Both the position numbers and the translations under genes were made by a program. From Nitrospirae bacterium MYbin3 (GTDB lineage: Bacteria; Nitrospirota; Thermodesulfovibrionia; Thermodesulfovibrionales; Dissulfurispiraceae): DNA of 64,000 bases. The DNA lies in NCBI GenBank assembly GCA_002753335.1, contig PEAD01000003.1, forward strand, positions 93,230-157,229, in the 5' to 3' direction. The notes below the pieces were generated by a model, which ran no database searches, had not been told where the DNA came from, and saw only the letters and a list, made by a program, of their open reading frames with translations. This document shows, in pieces, positions 9,154 through 18,516 of the stretch (positions within the stretch are counted from its first letter, which is position 1; the number at the start of each line of letters is the position of its first letter).

Positions 9154-10025
9154 TCTATTTTTTTAAATAGCATTAACATTTCGCCTGTGTTGATTTTAAA
9201 ATGATTCGCCCTCCAACGCTGAGGCAACCACTGTATGAACTGTACTATGGCGCGCGCTAACATATTTCGATGATACCCATTAATGATATTAGAAATATAG
9301 TTGAGGGTTAGGGTTTTATAAGGGGTAGTGACAGTAAGAAGCTTAAAGTGAGATGAGCACATTTTCAATAGATTAAATCTGTTGAAGTAATGAAGATGTT
9401 CGATTTTGTAATGCGGCCAGTATTTACCTAATAACCGGCATGTAAACGACGAGGTATCTGGTGTGACTATCAACATTAGGCCATTAGATTTAAGCATTTT
9501 GCTGAGCATAGCAATAAATTCTGGAGGGTCTGTCAAGTGCTCAAGGACGTCGGAAAGTGTTATAACATCAAAAAAACCGGCAGGGAAATCATCGTATTCT
9601 ATGTTTTTTCCTTTGATTTTATGTTCCCCGAATAATTTTCTGCACAAGCTAACCCCTCGGGGAGAGACCTCAACGCCATATACATCAAACCCCATCTCTC
9701 GTGCAAGTGCCAACATCTCTCCAGTAGCGCATCCAACATCCAGAAAAGCACCGCGTTCTGCCGGTAGTTTAAGATAGTTTAAATAGCTACTGAAAGTTTT
9801 TTTTTTCATAGCCGATATTTCTTTATCTAATTGGTCTATTCCCCATACAGAATAATAATCTTCGTAGATTTTATTTAGGCTTTCCCTATCGGGCAAGGGC
9901 GAAAGAAACTGCAATGAGCAAAGACTGCAACTCAGTAACGACGATTTCCCGATAGGAAACAGTGCATTTAAATCCATGCTCCCGCAAATACAGCATTTGA
10001 CGAATTTTAAGTCTGTATTGGGCAT
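9144..10025 (-). CDS. Class I SAM methyltransferase with N-terminal zinc ribbon
   Basis: The N-terminal 40 residues carry two cysteine pairs (CCICGS and CSLCSLQF), a small zinc-ribbon leader seen in many sugar and NDP-sugar methyltransferases. A Rossmann methyltransferase follows with motif I FLDVGCATGEMLALA, an acidic residue at YGVEVS, and VITLSDVLEHL as the post-I region. Length is 293 residues. It is the first gene of the seven-gene minus-strand operon, so the operon promoter should lie in 10026-10150. Family knowledge suggests C- or O-methylation of a small, probably sugar, substrate. Confidence 0.82.
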   Translation of the reverse strand: MPNTDLKFVKCCICGSMDLNALFPIGKSSLLSCSLCSLQFLSPLPDRESLNKIYEDYYSVWGIDQLDKEISAMKKKTFSSYLNYLKLPAERGAFLDVGCATGEMLALAREMGFDVYGVEVSPRGVSLCRKLFGEHKIKGKNIEYDDFPAGFFDVITLSDVLEHLTDPPEFIAMLSKMLKSNGLMLIVTPDTSSFTCRLLGKYWPHYKIEHLHYFNRFNLLKMCSSHFKLLTVTTPYKTLTLNYISNIINGYHRNMLARAIVQFIQWLPQRWRANHFKINTGEMLMLFKKIECS

Positions 10026-10128
10026 TGAAATATCTTGAAAAAGTAATTAGTACAAGTTAAAAAGTTGTGCTTGTTTAGTATAAAAATATGCTTTTACCTT
10101 GTCGTGATGAGGCCAAATATATTTTATC

Positions 10129-10164
10129 GTATAATATTTTATCATATCTTGATGGAATTTGTAG
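10129..10164. repeat. AT-rich intergenic element, copy A
   Basis: A segment beginning GTATAATAT and ending TTTGTAG is about 80 percent identical (roughly 28 of 35 positions by eye) to 14238-14272. Both copies lie in intergenic regions between a leftward operon and a rightward gene. It contains a TATAAT that could be a -10 box, but no good -35 box is seen 16-18 bases upstream. The 3' end of this copy runs into the transposase relic. It may be a promoter or regulator site shared by the two divergent gene pairs, or a chance AT-rich match. Confidence 0.35.
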
Positions 10165-10325
10165 AAACCTTCTAGGGTACTATCAAGGATGAGTTCTATA
10201 TTGTGGTGTTCAGAAAAAACTGTACAGTACGCTTGAAGAGTTGCAGAGATACCTTAATCTGTGGTTGAATGAGTATTAACGAGGAACGAACCCACACAGG
10301 CAAATACTGCTTAAGTCTTGGCGAT
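10151..10325 (+). pseudogene. IS481-type transposase C-terminal relic, several frameshifts
   Basis: This lies in the 323-base gap between the leftward operon and the first TMTC-like gene. Translated fragments in different frames line up with the end of an IS481/IS3-type DDE integrase. They are DGIC, then GTIKDEFYIVVFRK, then LYSTLEELQRYLNLWLNEY, then NEERTHTGKYC. The pieces need at least three frame changes, so the element is dead. Family knowledge: the E..F..T.KDEFY and LEELQ..L..WL..YN.ERTH.GKYC pattern is characteristic of these transposases. No intact inverted repeats or target duplications were identified. The rest of the gap (10026-10128) shows no gene. Confidence 0.7.
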
Positions 10326-10348
10326 TATAAATTAATGGTGATTATTTC

Positions 10349-11953
10349 ATGATTAATAAATGGCTGTTATTCTGGTCTGTCGTGATTATTGTTTTTGTCT
10401 GTTTTGCACCTGACTTGCGCAATCAATTACTTGACTGGGATGATAACGGCTATATTTATAATAATGAATACATAAGGTCGTTATCTTTTGAAACGGTCGT
10501 ATGGGCTTTTACAGAGTTTTACTGCAATTACTGGGCGCCTCTTACATGGCTATCATTCTCTTTAGATTATGCTGTTTGGGGTATTAATCCTGTCGGATAT
10601 CATTTGACAAACAACCTAATCCATGCCTTTAACGCGGGGTTGTTTTTCCTTATTGCATTTAATTTGCTAAGACGATATGCGGTAGAGTATGGGGATTCTA
10701 GTGCTGGTAATCACACCTCTATGCTTTATTGCGCGGTCCTAGCAGCGCTTTTTTTTGGAATACATCCTTTACGGGTAGAGTCTGTAGCTTGGGCCACAGA
10801 ACGAAAAGATGTATTGAGTATGTTTTTCGGTCTGGGGGCTGTGCTTGTATATTTAAAATACACGAAATATGCGGATGCAATGCCCGGAGCTCGAAATCTC
10901 GGATTTTTATGTCGATCCACACATTATTGGGTCTTGCTGGTACTGTATGTATTGTCGCTGATGAGCAAGGCTATTTTGATAACGTTGCCGCTTGTTCTTC
11001 TTGTTCTTGACTGGTTTCCACTTAAACGCTTTAATCAGAAGAATAGTAAGCTTATATTTTTTGAAAAAATACCCTTGGTTTTGATTGCCGTATTCATATC
11101 TAATGTTACGCTGCGTGCAATTGCAATAGAAAGCAAGACACTCTCTGAAATCAATATTCAAACACGCTTGTTGATAGCCTTTAAATCAGTAATCACTTAT
11201 CTAGGCTTGATGCTTGTGCCGACGGATATAAGTCCTGTTTATTACCATCCGGGAAATGTAACAATAGGCTTTGATTATATTTTGTCAATTCTAATAGTTG
11301 TTTTGATATCATTTTATTGCGTATTGATTATGAGAAGGAGGCCGGTTTTTCTGGCGGTTTGGCTTGTTTTTTTGTTGACACTTAGCCCGATGCTTGGTCT
11401 TACGCAAAGTGGTCAACAGGAAATGGCGGCTAGATTTGCATATATCCCTTCGCTATCAATTTCTCTCTTGGCTGCATTGGGCGCCTTTGCTGTTCATTCA
11501 AGGGTTTCCGTTTTTAGCAAAATAAAATTACTTGTTCCAGTTTGTGTATTATTTGTATTGGCAACCCTTGCTTTTTTAACGGTTCGAGATATTGGGTTTT
11601 GGAAGAATGATATTGCTCTTTGGAGCAGGGTTATCGAACTTCAGCCACATATGTTTGGAAAGGCTTATTTTCAGAGGTCTCTTTTTTTGAATCTGGAAGG
11701 GGAATATCAAAAGGCATTGTCTGATGTTGATGAAGCACTCACTATAGCATTGCGGAAAAATTATGGCGGCATACATGAGATATATGCACATCGTGCTAGA
11801 ATATTTAAAAATATGAAAGACTATGATTCAGCAGTTGCTGATTTTGACAGGGCAATAGAATTATCTGGCCCCCCGTACAGTACCATATATAATGACGAGC
11901 GTGAAGCTCTAGAGCGCTTTGTTAAGGAAGCAGATTTGGCAAGTAAAAAATAA
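10349..11953 (+). CDS. TMTC-like multi-spanning membrane protein with TPRs (paralogue 1)
   Basis: This 534-residue protein starts with a membrane segment followed by an acidic first loop (LDWDDNGYIYNN) and IHPLRVESVAWATERKDVLS, both hallmarks of the TMTC family. About ten membrane segments occupy residues 8-405, and one to two TPRs the last 120. Family knowledge: animal TMTC proteins (CAZy GT105) are GT-C protein O-mannosyltransferases that use a polyprenyl-phosphate sugar. The bacterial members are largely uncharacterised. The acidic loop fits the catalytic position of GT-C enzymes. It is most similar to the paralogue at 15115 and differs from the three at 16808, 21667 and 25180. Confidence 0.75.
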   Translation: MINKWLLFWSVVIIVFVCFAPDLRNQLLDWDDNGYIYNNEYIRSLSFETVVWAFTEFYCNYWAPLTWLSFSLDYAVWGINPVGYHLTNNLIHAFNAGLFFLIAFNLLRRYAVEYGDSSAGNHTSMLYCAVLAALFFGIHPLRVESVAWATERKDVLSMFFGLGAVLVYLKYTKYADAMPGARNLGFLCRSTHYWVLLVLYVLSLMSKAILITLPLVLLVLDWFPLKRFNQKNSKLIFFEKIPLVLIAVFISNVTLRAIAIESKTLSEINIQTRLLIAFKSVITYLGLMLVPTDISPVYYHPGNVTIGFDYILSILIVVLISFYCVLIMRRRPVFLAVWLVFLLTLSPMLGLTQSGQQEMAARFAYIPSLSISLLAALGAFAVHSRVSVFSKIKLLVPVCVLFVLATLAFLTVRDIGFWKNDIALWSRVIELQPHMFGKAYFQRSLFLNLEGEYQKALSDVDEALTIALRKNYGGIHEIYAHRARIFKNMKDYDSAVADFDRAIELSGPPYSTIYNDEREALERFVKEADLASKK

Positions 11954-11992
11954 GTAAATCAAGGCGCTTGTCCTATCGGATAGGGTAGTTTT

Positions 11993-12703
11993 TCATGTCT
12001 GGCGAACTAGGTGTCTTATAACATTTAGCAAGTACTTTACCCATACTTTAGAGACAATTACCTTTGATTTGCCACCCTTTCGCCTATATTCGTGGCTAGG
12101 AACATTTGCAACCCGATAACCGCAGGTTAACGCTTTCATGACCATTTCTTGTTCTATTGTGGTGCTGTTTTCAACCATATTTAGAGCAAGTCCTGCATCT
12201 CTAACTACAGCACGATACCCGTTTTGTGTGTCGCTCAATCTCACATTCCATCTATAGTTGATGGTTAAATTGATAAGCATACTGCCGGTCAGCCGGATTA
12301 ATTCGGCTGCATCATAAAAGAGCTCATCACTGCCGCCTGTCATTCTCGACCCGATTACAATATCCGCTTGGTTTTGTCGTATCGGTGCCAGCAGTTTGGG
12401 GATGTCTGATGCTTCATGGGAACCGTCAGCATCAATGAATACTACGATAGGATTTGAGGCAATCTGCAATCCAAGACGAATTGCTGAACCTTTTCCCATG
12501 CCATTGTCTGTGACAACTTTTACTCCGGCCTCGTTTGCAATAAGCTTGGTGCGATCTTCAGATTTGCCATCTATTACAATAAGTTCATCGGCATATGGTT
12601 TTACCTGTTCCAATACTTCGGCAATTGTTTCTTCTTCGTCCAGAGTAGGCACAATGACGGTTACTTTCCAGTTGATTCGTGAGTCTTTTACTGTTAGATC
12701 CAT
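11993..12703 (-). CDS. Glycosyltransferase family 2, DPM1/DPG-synthase-like
   Basis: The GT-A fold is clear: VTVIVPTLDEEETIAEVL at the N-terminus, ELIVIDGKSEDRT, and the metal-binding FIDADGS (DxD) at about residues 91-97, followed by IGSRMTGG. Length is 236 residues, without C-terminal membrane helices. Family knowledge: this subgroup makes polyprenyl-phosphate mannose or glucose, the donor used by GT-C enzymes. It could therefore feed the GT39-like and TMTC-like proteins of this region; that link is inference from context. Its start overlaps the stop of the B12 radical SAM gene by 10 bases. Confidence 0.82.
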   Translation of the reverse strand: MDLTVKDSRINWKVTVIVPTLDEEETIAEVLEQVKPYADELIVIDGKSEDRTKLIANEAGVKVVTDNGMGKGSAIRLGLQIASNPIVVFIDADGSHEASDIPKLLAPIRQNQADIVIGSRMTGGSDELFYDAAELIRLTGSMLINLTINYRWNVRLSDTQNGYRAVVRDAGLALNMVENSTTIEQEMVMKALTCGYRVANVPSHEYRRKGGKSKVIVSKVWVKYLLNVIRHLVRQT

Positions 12704-14115
12704 CTTAAAAAACCTGGAATTTTGGAAATGAACGCAAACAGGTCTGAAGGTTGACTTATGTTATTTATCAAGGTGTTTATCACTTTTTTGGGGCTCAGGT
12801 ACCACTTTAGCATCAGTTGCCGGCGAATCTTCATTATTTCTTTTGCTTTTATTTGGGGATAATTAAGTACAGATATATTATGTTCGAACTGTCTCCAGTC
12901 GGTTGTTGTAAGCCAGTTATTGTTAATGGCATCTGTATAAAGCTGTGTTCCTGGATAAGGTATAGCACAGTAATACTGCACAAAATCTAAGGCGAGGGAT
13001 TTAACGAATTGCTCGGTATTTGATATTGTTTCCCGTGTTTCATTTGGAAATCCAATGATAACATGTCCTGTTACTTGTAAACCAGCATTCTTTGCGATTG
13101 ATACGGCATGTCTAATCTGATCAAGAGTGATTTTCTTGTTTATCATGTTGAGGATACTTTGATTCCCTGATTCTATGCCGAAAGCTATATTCCAACACCC
13201 TGCACGTCTTATGGCTGTCATTGTTTCGGGATCAACAGCATCAACTCGACTATTGCAGACCCATTTAATTGACAGCCCAGCATTGATAATTGCATGGCAT
13301 AGTTCAAGAACAAATTTTTTGTCGAGTATAAATTCTTCGGCCCAAAACATAAAATTGGTGATTCCAAAAAGTTCGACGTTATTTTTTAACTCCTGAATGA
13401 TGGTTGCGACGCTACGACGGCGGGGTGTGCGGCCATAATAGACATAGGCATTGCAGAAAGTACAGCGATAAGGACAGCCTCGGTTGGTATTGACGAGGAG
13501 AAATTTCTCATTGTTTAGAGGTAGTCTGTAGTTCCCTGTGTCGATGAAAGACCAGTCTGGCATAGGCAGATTGTCCATGTTGATAATCGGTTCACGGGCG
13601 GTCGTAACAACAAGCTTTTCGGAGTTGTCAAGAAATGCTATGCCAGCCACTGAATTTAAATTGCTCTTCAGTTTAATGCTTGCTGCAAGGTCTAGCGCGG
13701 TGTATTCAGGTTCGCCAATTATGCAGAAGTCTACACAGTTCTCTGTTAGCAAGGTTGGATATTGGCATGATGGATGTATTCCAAATAGTACTATTATTGC
13801 TGAATGATTGTTTTGTTTTTTTATGCATTTTGCTGCATAAATGTCATCGTCAATGGTTGGAGTAGAGGTGTTTATATACACTATATCTGGAGCTATTAGC
13901 GCAATTGATGCAAGCATTTCTGAAAAAGAGGTTCCTGATGCAGGACAATCTTTAATTGTAACTATATGGCCGTTATTACGCAACAATGTGCCCATAGTAA
14001 CTATGGTGATCGGCGACATGATATATCCCCAAGCGCCTTTGCGCTGCATGCAACGACCTTCTTTCACCATGATTATATTGTCGCGCTGCGGTGGATTAAG
14101 AATTAGTATGTTCAT
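12694..14115 (-). CDS. Cobalamin-binding radical SAM protein 3
   Basis: It opens MNILILNPPQRDN, a typical B12-domain strand of this class, with IVLFGIHPSCQYP later in the domain. The radical SAM motif CPYRCTFC lies at Cys214, 218 and 221. The IIGFPNET segment and a C-terminal helical tail follow. It has 473 residues. It is translationally coupled to the GT2 gene and lies in a separate transcript from the seven-gene operon, but the two probably serve one pathway. Family knowledge: Bxx radical SAM enzymes of this layout often act on lipids or secondary metabolites. The substrate is unknown. Confidence 0.83.
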   Translation of the reverse strand: MNILILNPPQRDNIIMVKEGRCMQRKGAWGYIMSPITIVTMGTLLRNNGHIVTIKDCPASGTSFSEMLASIALIAPDIVYINTSTPTIDDDIYAAKCIKKQNNHSAIIVLFGIHPSCQYPTLLTENCVDFCIIGEPEYTALDLAASIKLKSNLNSVAGIAFLDNSEKLVVTTAREPIINMDNLPMPDWSFIDTGNYRLPLNNEKFLLVNTNRGCPYRCTFCNAYVYYGRTPRRRSVATIIQELKNNVELFGITNFMFWAEEFILDKKFVLELCHAIINAGLSIKWVCNSRVDAVDPETMTAIRRAGCWNIAFGIESGNQSILNMINKKITLDQIRHAVSIAKNAGLQVTGHVIIGFPNETRETISNTEQFVKSLALDFVQYYCAIPYPGTQLYTDAINNNWLTTTDWRQFEHNISVLNYPQIKAKEIMKIRRQLMLKWYLSPKKVINTLINNISQPSDLFAFISKIPGFLRWI

Positions 14116-14237
14116 TTTAACTTGGAATTGTATATGACTTTAATAAGTGGTAGTTTTTTGCTCTTTAAGTTTTGCTTTTTTCTGCAAGAAATCTTTCTTG
14201 TATATTGTGCTATTTTTTCGCTTTTGAACATATTTTA

Positions 14238-14272
14238 GTATAATATCCTATCATATTTTAATTGGTTTGTAG
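14238..14272. repeat. AT-rich intergenic element, copy B
   Basis: This is the counterpart of 10129-10164, in the 193-base gap between the divergent genes at 14115 and 14309. Similarity stops after the shared TTTGTAG, and no transposase fragments are seen here, so this copy is not an IS relic in itself. It contains TATAAT without a convincing -35 box. A shared promoter or regulator site is the simplest functional reading; chance similarity of AT-rich DNA is the alternative. Confidence 0.35.
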
Positions 14273-14308
14273 CCACAGTTTTATCTGAACGTATCATAAA
14301 TTTTAAAT

Positions 14309-15082
14309 ATGAAGTATCTAAGAAACTATCTTATTTCTAGAATGCTGTATTTGTTGCGCAAACATAGCTTTGAGTCTCCTTTGTTGGACGTTGGGTGTGG
14401 CCCAGGCTATTATTTACGACCGCTTAGTAGCTTATATAATGCAACCGGAATAGATATTTCTGAATACGCAATTGAATTGTGTGTTTCTGAGGGCTTGGAA
14501 TGCAAATGTATATCCTTTTATGATGTTGAAGAGTCATATAATTCTATAGTATGTATAGATGTTCTGGAGCATTTGCAAGCTGACATAAATTTTCTGGAGA
14601 AAATGTATGTCAGCTTGTCTCCAAAGGGCAAGATATTTATCGTGGTGCCTTCGGGACCTTTAAAGAAAGACGATGTTTTTTTTGGCCATTATCGAAGATA
14701 TGAAAGGAAGGAGATAATTGACAAAGTCCTCTCTTGTGGATTTAAGGTTTTGTATACTGAGTCTTTTGGTTATCCTTTGTTGTATTACGCTAGGCTAATT
14801 TTTCTTGCACTGCATAATGGGAAAGCTGAGGAATATGGCTTGAGAAATAATGAAGACCGTTCATGCAGCAGTTCCTATAAACATTATGCAGACGACACTA
14901 TCTTAGGGAAACTGTTTTGTAATCTGGCTAATGTATCAATCCTGAATTATGTGTTAAATCTTATATTGTCTGTTCAGCATTTATTTGCTTTTCAGAATAA
15001 GGGATTTGCCCAAATTGTAATTGCTGAGAAACCGGTGGAAGTTTTTAAAGGCGGCTTTAGCTATAAAAATTGTGATATGTAG
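14309..15082 (+). CDS. Class I SAM-dependent methyltransferase
   Basis: Motif I is LLDVGCGPGYYL (about residues 25-36), followed by ATGIDISEYAI and IVCIDVLEHL, the standard Methyltransf_11/23 pattern. Length is 257 residues. The C-terminal half contains two hydrophobic stretches that may dock the protein to the membrane. It reads rightward and precedes the TMTC-like gene at 15115 by 32 bases, so the two are probably one transcript. Family knowledge suggests methylation of a lipid- or sugar-linked intermediate; the substrate is unknown. No strong ribosome-binding site is visible before the ATG. Confidence 0.78.
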   Translation: MKYLRNYLISRMLYLLRKHSFESPLLDVGCGPGYYLRPLSSLYNATGIDISEYAIELCVSEGLECKCISFYDVEESYNSIVCIDVLEHLQADINFLEKMYVSLSPKGKIFIVVPSGPLKKDDVFFGHYRRYERKEIIDKVLSCGFKVLYTESFGYPLLYYARLIFLALHNGKAEEYGLRNNEDRSCSSSYKHYADDTILGKLFCNLANVSILNYVLNLILSVQHLFAFQNKGFAQIVIAEKPVEVFKGGFSYKNCDM

Positions 15083-15114
15083 AACGATAGATAATATTGT
15101 TTCAAAACTCGCTT

Positions 15115-16740
15115 ATGGCAAATAATATTCTTGCAAGATATCACGCTTGCTTTATACCAGCAAGCATAGTTCTGCTTGTCCTTGGAGTTTTTTTTCCAGT
15201 GCTTTGGCATGATTTCGTTGATTATGACGATTTCACCTTTGTTGTGCGTAACCCTAATATACAAGCAGGAGTGACGTTTGAAGGCATTATTTGGGCGTTC
15301 ATGTCTGAGTATGAAGCAAACTGGATCCCATTAACCTGGATTTCGCATATGCTTGATGTGCAGTTGTTTGGCATGAATCCAGCGGGCCATCATTTTGTGA
15401 ACCTTTTATTTCATATCGCCAGTACACTTCTGCTTTTTTCTTTTTTTAAGATGACAACTGGTGCCCTATGGCGCAGCGCAGCTGTGGCGCTGCTCTTTGC
15501 CTTTCATCCGCTGCATGTTGAATCAGTTGCCTGGGTGGCGGAGCGCAAGGATGTGCTCAGTGCCTTCTTCTGGATGCTGACCATGTGTGCCTATGTTCGC
15601 TACTCAGACAATCCGGGTGTTGTCAGATATCTGACTGTACTAGGTCTTTTCGTACTAGGGTTGTTGTCTAAGCCAATGGTTATAACCATGCCGTTTGTGT
15701 TGTTGATGATTGATTGGTGGCCTCTTGGCAGATTCAGTCCGGCAGGCTATGCAGAGGGTGTTTTGAAAAGAAGCAACCTTGCAAGATTGCTTGTAGAAAA
15801 AATACCGTTTATCATTCTGTCCCTTTGCTCGGGTGTCATAACATATATCGCCCATCAGGCTGACATCTCTTATAAACTCTCGTTTGCTGAGAAAGTTGGA
15901 AGGGCAGTTGTGGCATATACATCCTATCTTGGCAAGATGTTCTGGCCGGCCAATCTTGCGGTTATTTATCCGTTTTCTGTTGAGCCGCCGGGTTTAGTAA
16001 AAATTATTATTGCAACAATAACTGTACTGACAATCACCGCCTTAGTATTTGTGATGCGGCAACGCGCTTCATATCTTATAACCGGATGGATGTGGTATAT
16101 AATTACTCTGCTGCCGGTTATTGGACTGGTGCATATTGGACATCATGCTATGGCAGATCGCTATACATATATCCCGCTTATTGGTGTTTTTGTAATGCTT
16201 GTATGGGGCATTTCAGAGGTTTTAAAAAAATGGCATTTTCGAAAATTTATCCTGCCTATGCTGTTTTTGTTGACCCTTGGGGGAATTGTGCTAATTACAC
16301 GGATGCAGCTTCAGCACTGGAAAAACAGCATCACACTGTTTAGCCATGCAGTTGAGGTTACCGAAAAAAACTGGATGGCACATAATAATTTAGGGAAAGT
16401 AATTCTTGATGAAGGCAGAATAGATGAGGCTATAATGCATTTTACCAAGGCGGTGGAGGCTAATGCGTCCTTTGCATTGCCTTACTTGAATATGGGTTTT
16501 GCATACTATTATAAATATGAGTTCGAGTCTGCACGAAAAGCGTTTGAGAGCGCACTTTATGCTGACCCTAGCTGTCATCCGGCCCATTTCGGGCTTGGCC
16601 TAGTGTATCTGGGGATTGGCAACATGGGGCGTGTGCGGGATGAATATAACTATTTAGTGCGTTTCGGATCGAGCTATGCAGCTGAACTTATGAGTGCGAT
16701 AATTAATTATAATAAACTGGTAGGCGCGAATCCCAGTTAG
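15115..16740 (+). CDS. TMTC-like multi-spanning membrane protein with TPRs (paralogue 2)
   Basis: It carries the same signatures as the paralogue at 10349: an acidic first loop (FVDYDDFTFVVRNP), WIPLTWISHMLD, and FHPLHVESVAWVAERKDVLS. About ten membrane segments precede HHAMADRYTYIPLIG. Two or three TPRs occupy the last 120 residues. I chose the ATG at 15115 over a TTG at 15097 because neither has a good ribosome-binding site and the ATG keeps the usual short N-terminus. Family knowledge: GT-C type, probably a polyprenyl-phosphate-sugar-dependent glycosyltransferase facing the periplasm. The acceptor is unknown. Confidence 0.75.
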   Translation: MANNILARYHACFIPASIVLLVLGVFFPVLWHDFVDYDDFTFVVRNPNIQAGVTFEGIIWAFMSEYEANWIPLTWISHMLDVQLFGMNPAGHHFVNLLFHIASTLLLFSFFKMTTGALWRSAAVALLFAFHPLHVESVAWVAERKDVLSAFFWMLTMCAYVRYSDNPGVVRYLTVLGLFVLGLLSKPMVITMPFVLLMIDWWPLGRFSPAGYAEGVLKRSNLARLLVEKIPFIILSLCSGVITYIAHQADISYKLSFAEKVGRAVVAYTSYLGKMFWPANLAVIYPFSVEPPGLVKIIIATITVLTITALVFVMRQRASYLITGWMWYIITLLPVIGLVHIGHHAMADRYTYIPLIGVFVMLVWGISEVLKKWHFRKFILPMLFLLTLGGIVLITRMQLQHWKNSITLFSHAVEVTEKNWMAHNNLGKVILDEGRIDEAIMHFTKAVEANASFALPYLNMGFAYYYKYEFESARKAFESALYADPSCHPAHFGLGLVYLGIGNMGRVRDEYNYLVRFGSSYAAELMSAIINYNKLVGANPS

Positions 16741-16807
16741 TATGTTGTAATGTTGAGCGCTTTTTTTATGCTGAGATTGCACACTATCTTCAGGAAAAAA
16801 TGAGAAA

Positions 16808-18496
16808 GTGAAACGAGAATTTGCCAACATGACAATGCTATTGGAGAAGCGGCGAGAACTACTCTTTGGTGCTTTAGTTGCGATAATGGCTTTTTGTGTT
16901 TATGCAAATTCTCTTGGTAACGGCTTTGCTTTGGATGATGACAGCGTTATTCTAAATAATCCTGTACTTCGTGGCAGCCCTCTTTCACTTTTAAGCGCTA
17001 TTGACACCACCAATGAGGCTCAATTATTACCCTTTTATCGTCCGTTTACATATCTTACATTTTATGTCGAGGGACAGCTGCATGGTTTTAACCCATTCTA
17101 TATAAGGCTCTTTAATGTTCTTTTGCATACTGCTAACGCCTTGTTGGTATATTGTTTTGCAAGAACGCTTCTTAACGATAACAACGCCGCATTGCTTGCG
17201 GGTCTTTTATTTGCGATTCATCCGCTGCATGCAGAGGGGGTGAATTTTAATGCGGGCGGTCGGAATACTATGCTGGCCTGTTTTTTTATGCTTTTGGCTT
17301 ATCTGTTTCATAACAAAAGCGTTACACGGTGCAATCTCTTTGGGTCAATTGTAGGAGCGTTACTTTTTCTTTTCGGTCTTTTTTCAAAGGAGACTGCACT
17401 GATGGTGTTACCTTTTATCATAGTGCAGGAGATTGTGTACATGCGAAACAGTTCCAATTCACGGCTGGGTATAATCTTTAGAATTGTTCCTTATTTAATA
17501 GGGGTAACATGTTATCTTGTTATGCGATGGGTAGCACTTGCAAAGTTTGGCATTCAGACAAGCCTGATTCCTGGAGTTGCTACTCAGAAGATACAAGATA
17601 TGTATATAGTGCCTGAGATTACTGAGAGGTTGATTAATAATCTCTATATAATTCCAAAGTATCTATTAACTGTTGTTTTGCCTATATCTTTAAGCTCCAG
17701 GTACGAAATTCCTGGTGACTTTCATCTCTTGTCTTTGCAACTTGCCTTAGCTTGGTTGGTTATAATTATCGTACTTGGATGGCTTCTAACTAGGGGGCGA
17801 AGCTGGACTACATTCTCCGGATTGTTGTGGTTTATGCTATTTTGGATTCCTGTAAGTGGTATAGTTTATGTGCCGGGAGCATCCTTGGCTGATCGTTTTC
17901 TTTATATTCCAGCAATAGGTCTTTGGCTTGTTGCGGCTGACCAGTTTGTTCGATTTGTTACTGCTGGCAGTACTGCACGCAAGTATGCTGTTTTTGTTTT
18001 AGTGATTTCTTTTATTATGTTGGCAATTTTGACTGTTAGACGCAATTTTGACTGGAAAAATAATATCACTCTTTATTCTAGCCTTGTAGAGAAATATCCT
18101 GAAAATGCTTATGGCCATGCTGGGTTAGGAAGCGCCTACTTCGGCGAAAGTAGAAACTCTAGTAGCTATCTGGTTTTGGCCGAGCAGGAACTCGAAAGAG
18201 CGCTAACATTATCGCCGACGCCTGCAACTTTTCCTGCTGCGCATAAACAGTTGGGGCATATAAAACAAAACCGAGGGGATTACCAAGGAGCATTGTATCA
18301 TTATAGCGAAGCTTTGGCGATCTTTCCTAATGACAAAGAAGCACGAATAAACCGTGGAATAGTATTCGAAAAGACTGGCAGGTATAAAGAAGCATTACAG
18401 GAGTATCAGTTTTTTCTTTCTGTACCGGGAGACAATAATATTTTAGGGTCGCAAGAGTATGCGAAAGATAGGATACGCGAACTTTCGGGCGATTAG
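16808..18496 (+). CDS. TMTC-like multi-spanning membrane protein with TPRs (paralogue 3)
   Basis: This 562-residue protein belongs to the second TMTC-like subgroup of the window, with ANSLGNGFALDDDSVILNNP in the first loop, YRPFTYLTFYVE, and AIHPLHAEGVNFNAGGRN where the others have HVESVAW. About ten membrane segments are followed by three TPRs. The GTG at 16808 is used; ATGs at 16829 and 16835 are alternatives. Paralogues 4 (21667) and 5 (25180) have nearly the same architecture and closing TPRs, which suggests local duplication. Its own substrate cannot be told. It is probably co-transcribed with the gene at 15115 (67-base gap). Confidence 0.75.
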   Translation: MKREFANMTMLLEKRRELLFGALVAIMAFCVYANSLGNGFALDDDSVILNNPVLRGSPLSLLSAIDTTNEAQLLPFYRPFTYLTFYVEGQLHGFNPFYIRLFNVLLHTANALLVYCFARTLLNDNNAALLAGLLFAIHPLHAEGVNFNAGGRNTMLACFFMLLAYLFHNKSVTRCNLFGSIVGALLFLFGLFSKETALMVLPFIIVQEIVYMRNSSNSRLGIIFRIVPYLIGVTCYLVMRWVALAKFGIQTSLIPGVATQKIQDMYIVPEITERLINNLYIIPKYLLTVVLPISLSSRYEIPGDFHLLSLQLALAWLVIIIVLGWLLTRGRSWTTFSGLLWFMLFWIPVSGIVYVPGASLADRFLYIPAIGLWLVAADQFVRFVTAGSTARKYAVFVLVISFIMLAILTVRRNFDWKNNITLYSSLVEKYPENAYGHAGLGSAYFGESRNSSSYLVLAEQELERALTLSPTPATFPAAHKQLGHIKQNRGDYQGALYHYSEALAIFPNDKEARINRGIVFEKTGRYKEALQEYQFFLSVPGDNNILGSQEYAKDRIRELSGD

Positions 18497-18516
18497 ATTA
18501 GATATGATTAAGATGA

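Noticed and set aside
11954-11992. Short palindrome between convergent genes as a terminator
   Set aside because: CCTATC/GATAGG leaves only a one-base loop; a stable hairpin is unlikely, although T residues follow.
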